From the NCBI GenBank assembly GCA_022181005.1, contig BQMV01000068.1, positions 1-6,035 on the forward strand: a DNA stretch of 6,035 bases. The letters are read 5' to 3'. Made by a program: the position numbers and the translations under genes. The first letter of the stretch is position 1; each line of letters begins with the position of its first letter. This DNA is from Anaerolineaceae bacterium (lineage in GTDB: Bacteria > Chloroflexota > Anaerolineae > Anaerolineales > Villigracilaceae). The notes under the pieces were generated by a model that worked only from the letters and a program-made list of their open reading frames with translations, had not been told where the DNA came from and made no database searches. Of this stretch, positions 5,858 to 6,035 are shown one piece after another.

Positions 5858-6035
5858 CTACTCTTTTCCGACTAATTTCTTCGCTAATTGCACTGCGCCC
5901 ATCGCGTCTTCGGCGGTTCCATCGGCGTTGATCTTCTCCGCCCAACTTTTGGTGATCGGCGCGCCGCCGACCATCACCTTGATGCGCGGACGCAGACCTT
6001 CTTTATCCAACTCTTCGATCACTTCGCGTTGACGG
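5858..6035 (-). CDS. Corrinoid (B12-binding) methyl-carrier protein, C-terminal fragment
   Basis: Only the last 58 residues are in the window. They match the end of the cobalamin-binding domain of MtbC/MttC-type corrinoid proteins: IKVMVGGAPIT (18-28 of the fragment) is the strand and glycine loop next to the corrin tail, followed by the family-typical W-A-E-K-I-N-A-D-G, then D-A-M-G-A-V-Q-L-A-K-K-L near the C-terminus. The cobalt-ligand motif DxHxxG is expected upstream, outside the window. Such proteins carry a methyl group on cobalt between a substrate methyltransferase and a second methyltransferase acting on tetrahydrofolate or coenzyme M. The stop is TAG at 5860-5858. The next gene, an MttB-family enzyme, is the natural partner. 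Confidence 0.9.
   Translation of the reverse strand, partial: RQREVIEELDKEGLRPRIKVMVGGAPITKSWAEKINADGTAEDAMGAVQLAKKLVGKE

Noticed and set aside
5858..5860. TAG at the end of the corrinoid protein as a possible pyrrolysine codon
   Set aside because: The protein already has its full family-typical C-terminus before the TAG. Pyrrolysine in this system occurs in the methyltransferase, which here has no TAG.
5334..6032. 232-codon plus-strand reading frame over the methyltransferase start and corrinoid protein
   Set aside because: It is antisense to two recognised genes, has no family features, and crosses their intergenic gap.
1..6035. CRISPR array, tRNA, rRNA, insertion sequence or phage genes
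   Set aside because: No regularly spaced repeats, cloverleaf pattern, transposase reading frame or phage-type gene was seen on either strand.

Overview
All genes in this window lie on the minus strand, so the sequence reads from high to low coordinates. GC content is moderate. The gene content suggests an environmental bacterium, and my best guess is Chloroflexota (Anaerolineae-like). That guess rests on a non-pyrrolysine MttB-family methyltransferase with its corrinoid protein, a long two-domain ThyX-like protein, and short dispersed-repeat remnants between genes. There is no rRNA or other phylogenetic marker, so the taxonomy is an inference.

Layout in transcription order. (1) 6035-5858: the C-terminal end of a corrinoid (B12-binding) methyl-carrier protein, cut by the window edge. 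(2) 5774-4284: a complete MttB-family corrinoid methyltransferase (COG5598-like) without an amber/pyrrolysine codon. (3) 4189-2777: a 470-residue protein with two tandem ThyX-like (flavin-dependent thymidylate synthase) regions, preceded by a short leader with a stable hairpin. (4) A 279-bp spacer holding a near-consensus sigma70-type promoter with a dyad across its -10 element, plus repeat debris. (5) 2497-1973: a CuA-bearing heme-copper oxidase subunit II. (6) 1942-458: heme-copper oxidase subunit I. (7) 452 to the window start: the first 150 residues of a CtaG-type copper/oxidase assembly factor.

The window holds two functional units. Genes 1 and 2 form a methylamine- or betaine-type demethylation module: MttB moves a methyl group from an unknown methylated amine to the cobalt of the corrinoid protein. 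Genes 5 to 7 form a compact operon for a membrane heme-copper terminal reductase. Subunit II takes electrons from a soluble carrier through CuA, subunit I carries the low-spin heme and the heme/CuB centre, and CtaG helps insert copper. The thyX-like gene lies between the two units and may be transcribed with the methyltransferase genes or from its own weak promoter.

The most interesting points are these. Subunit I has every metal-ligand histidine but lacks the active-site tyrosine expected in an O2 reductase (Asn at the His+4 position), so it may be a nitric-oxide-reductase-like enzyme. The ThyX-like protein appears to have its signature motif divided between its two halves. The oxidase promoter carries a 29-bp imperfect dyad centred at the edge of its -10 hexamer, which looks like a repressor operator.
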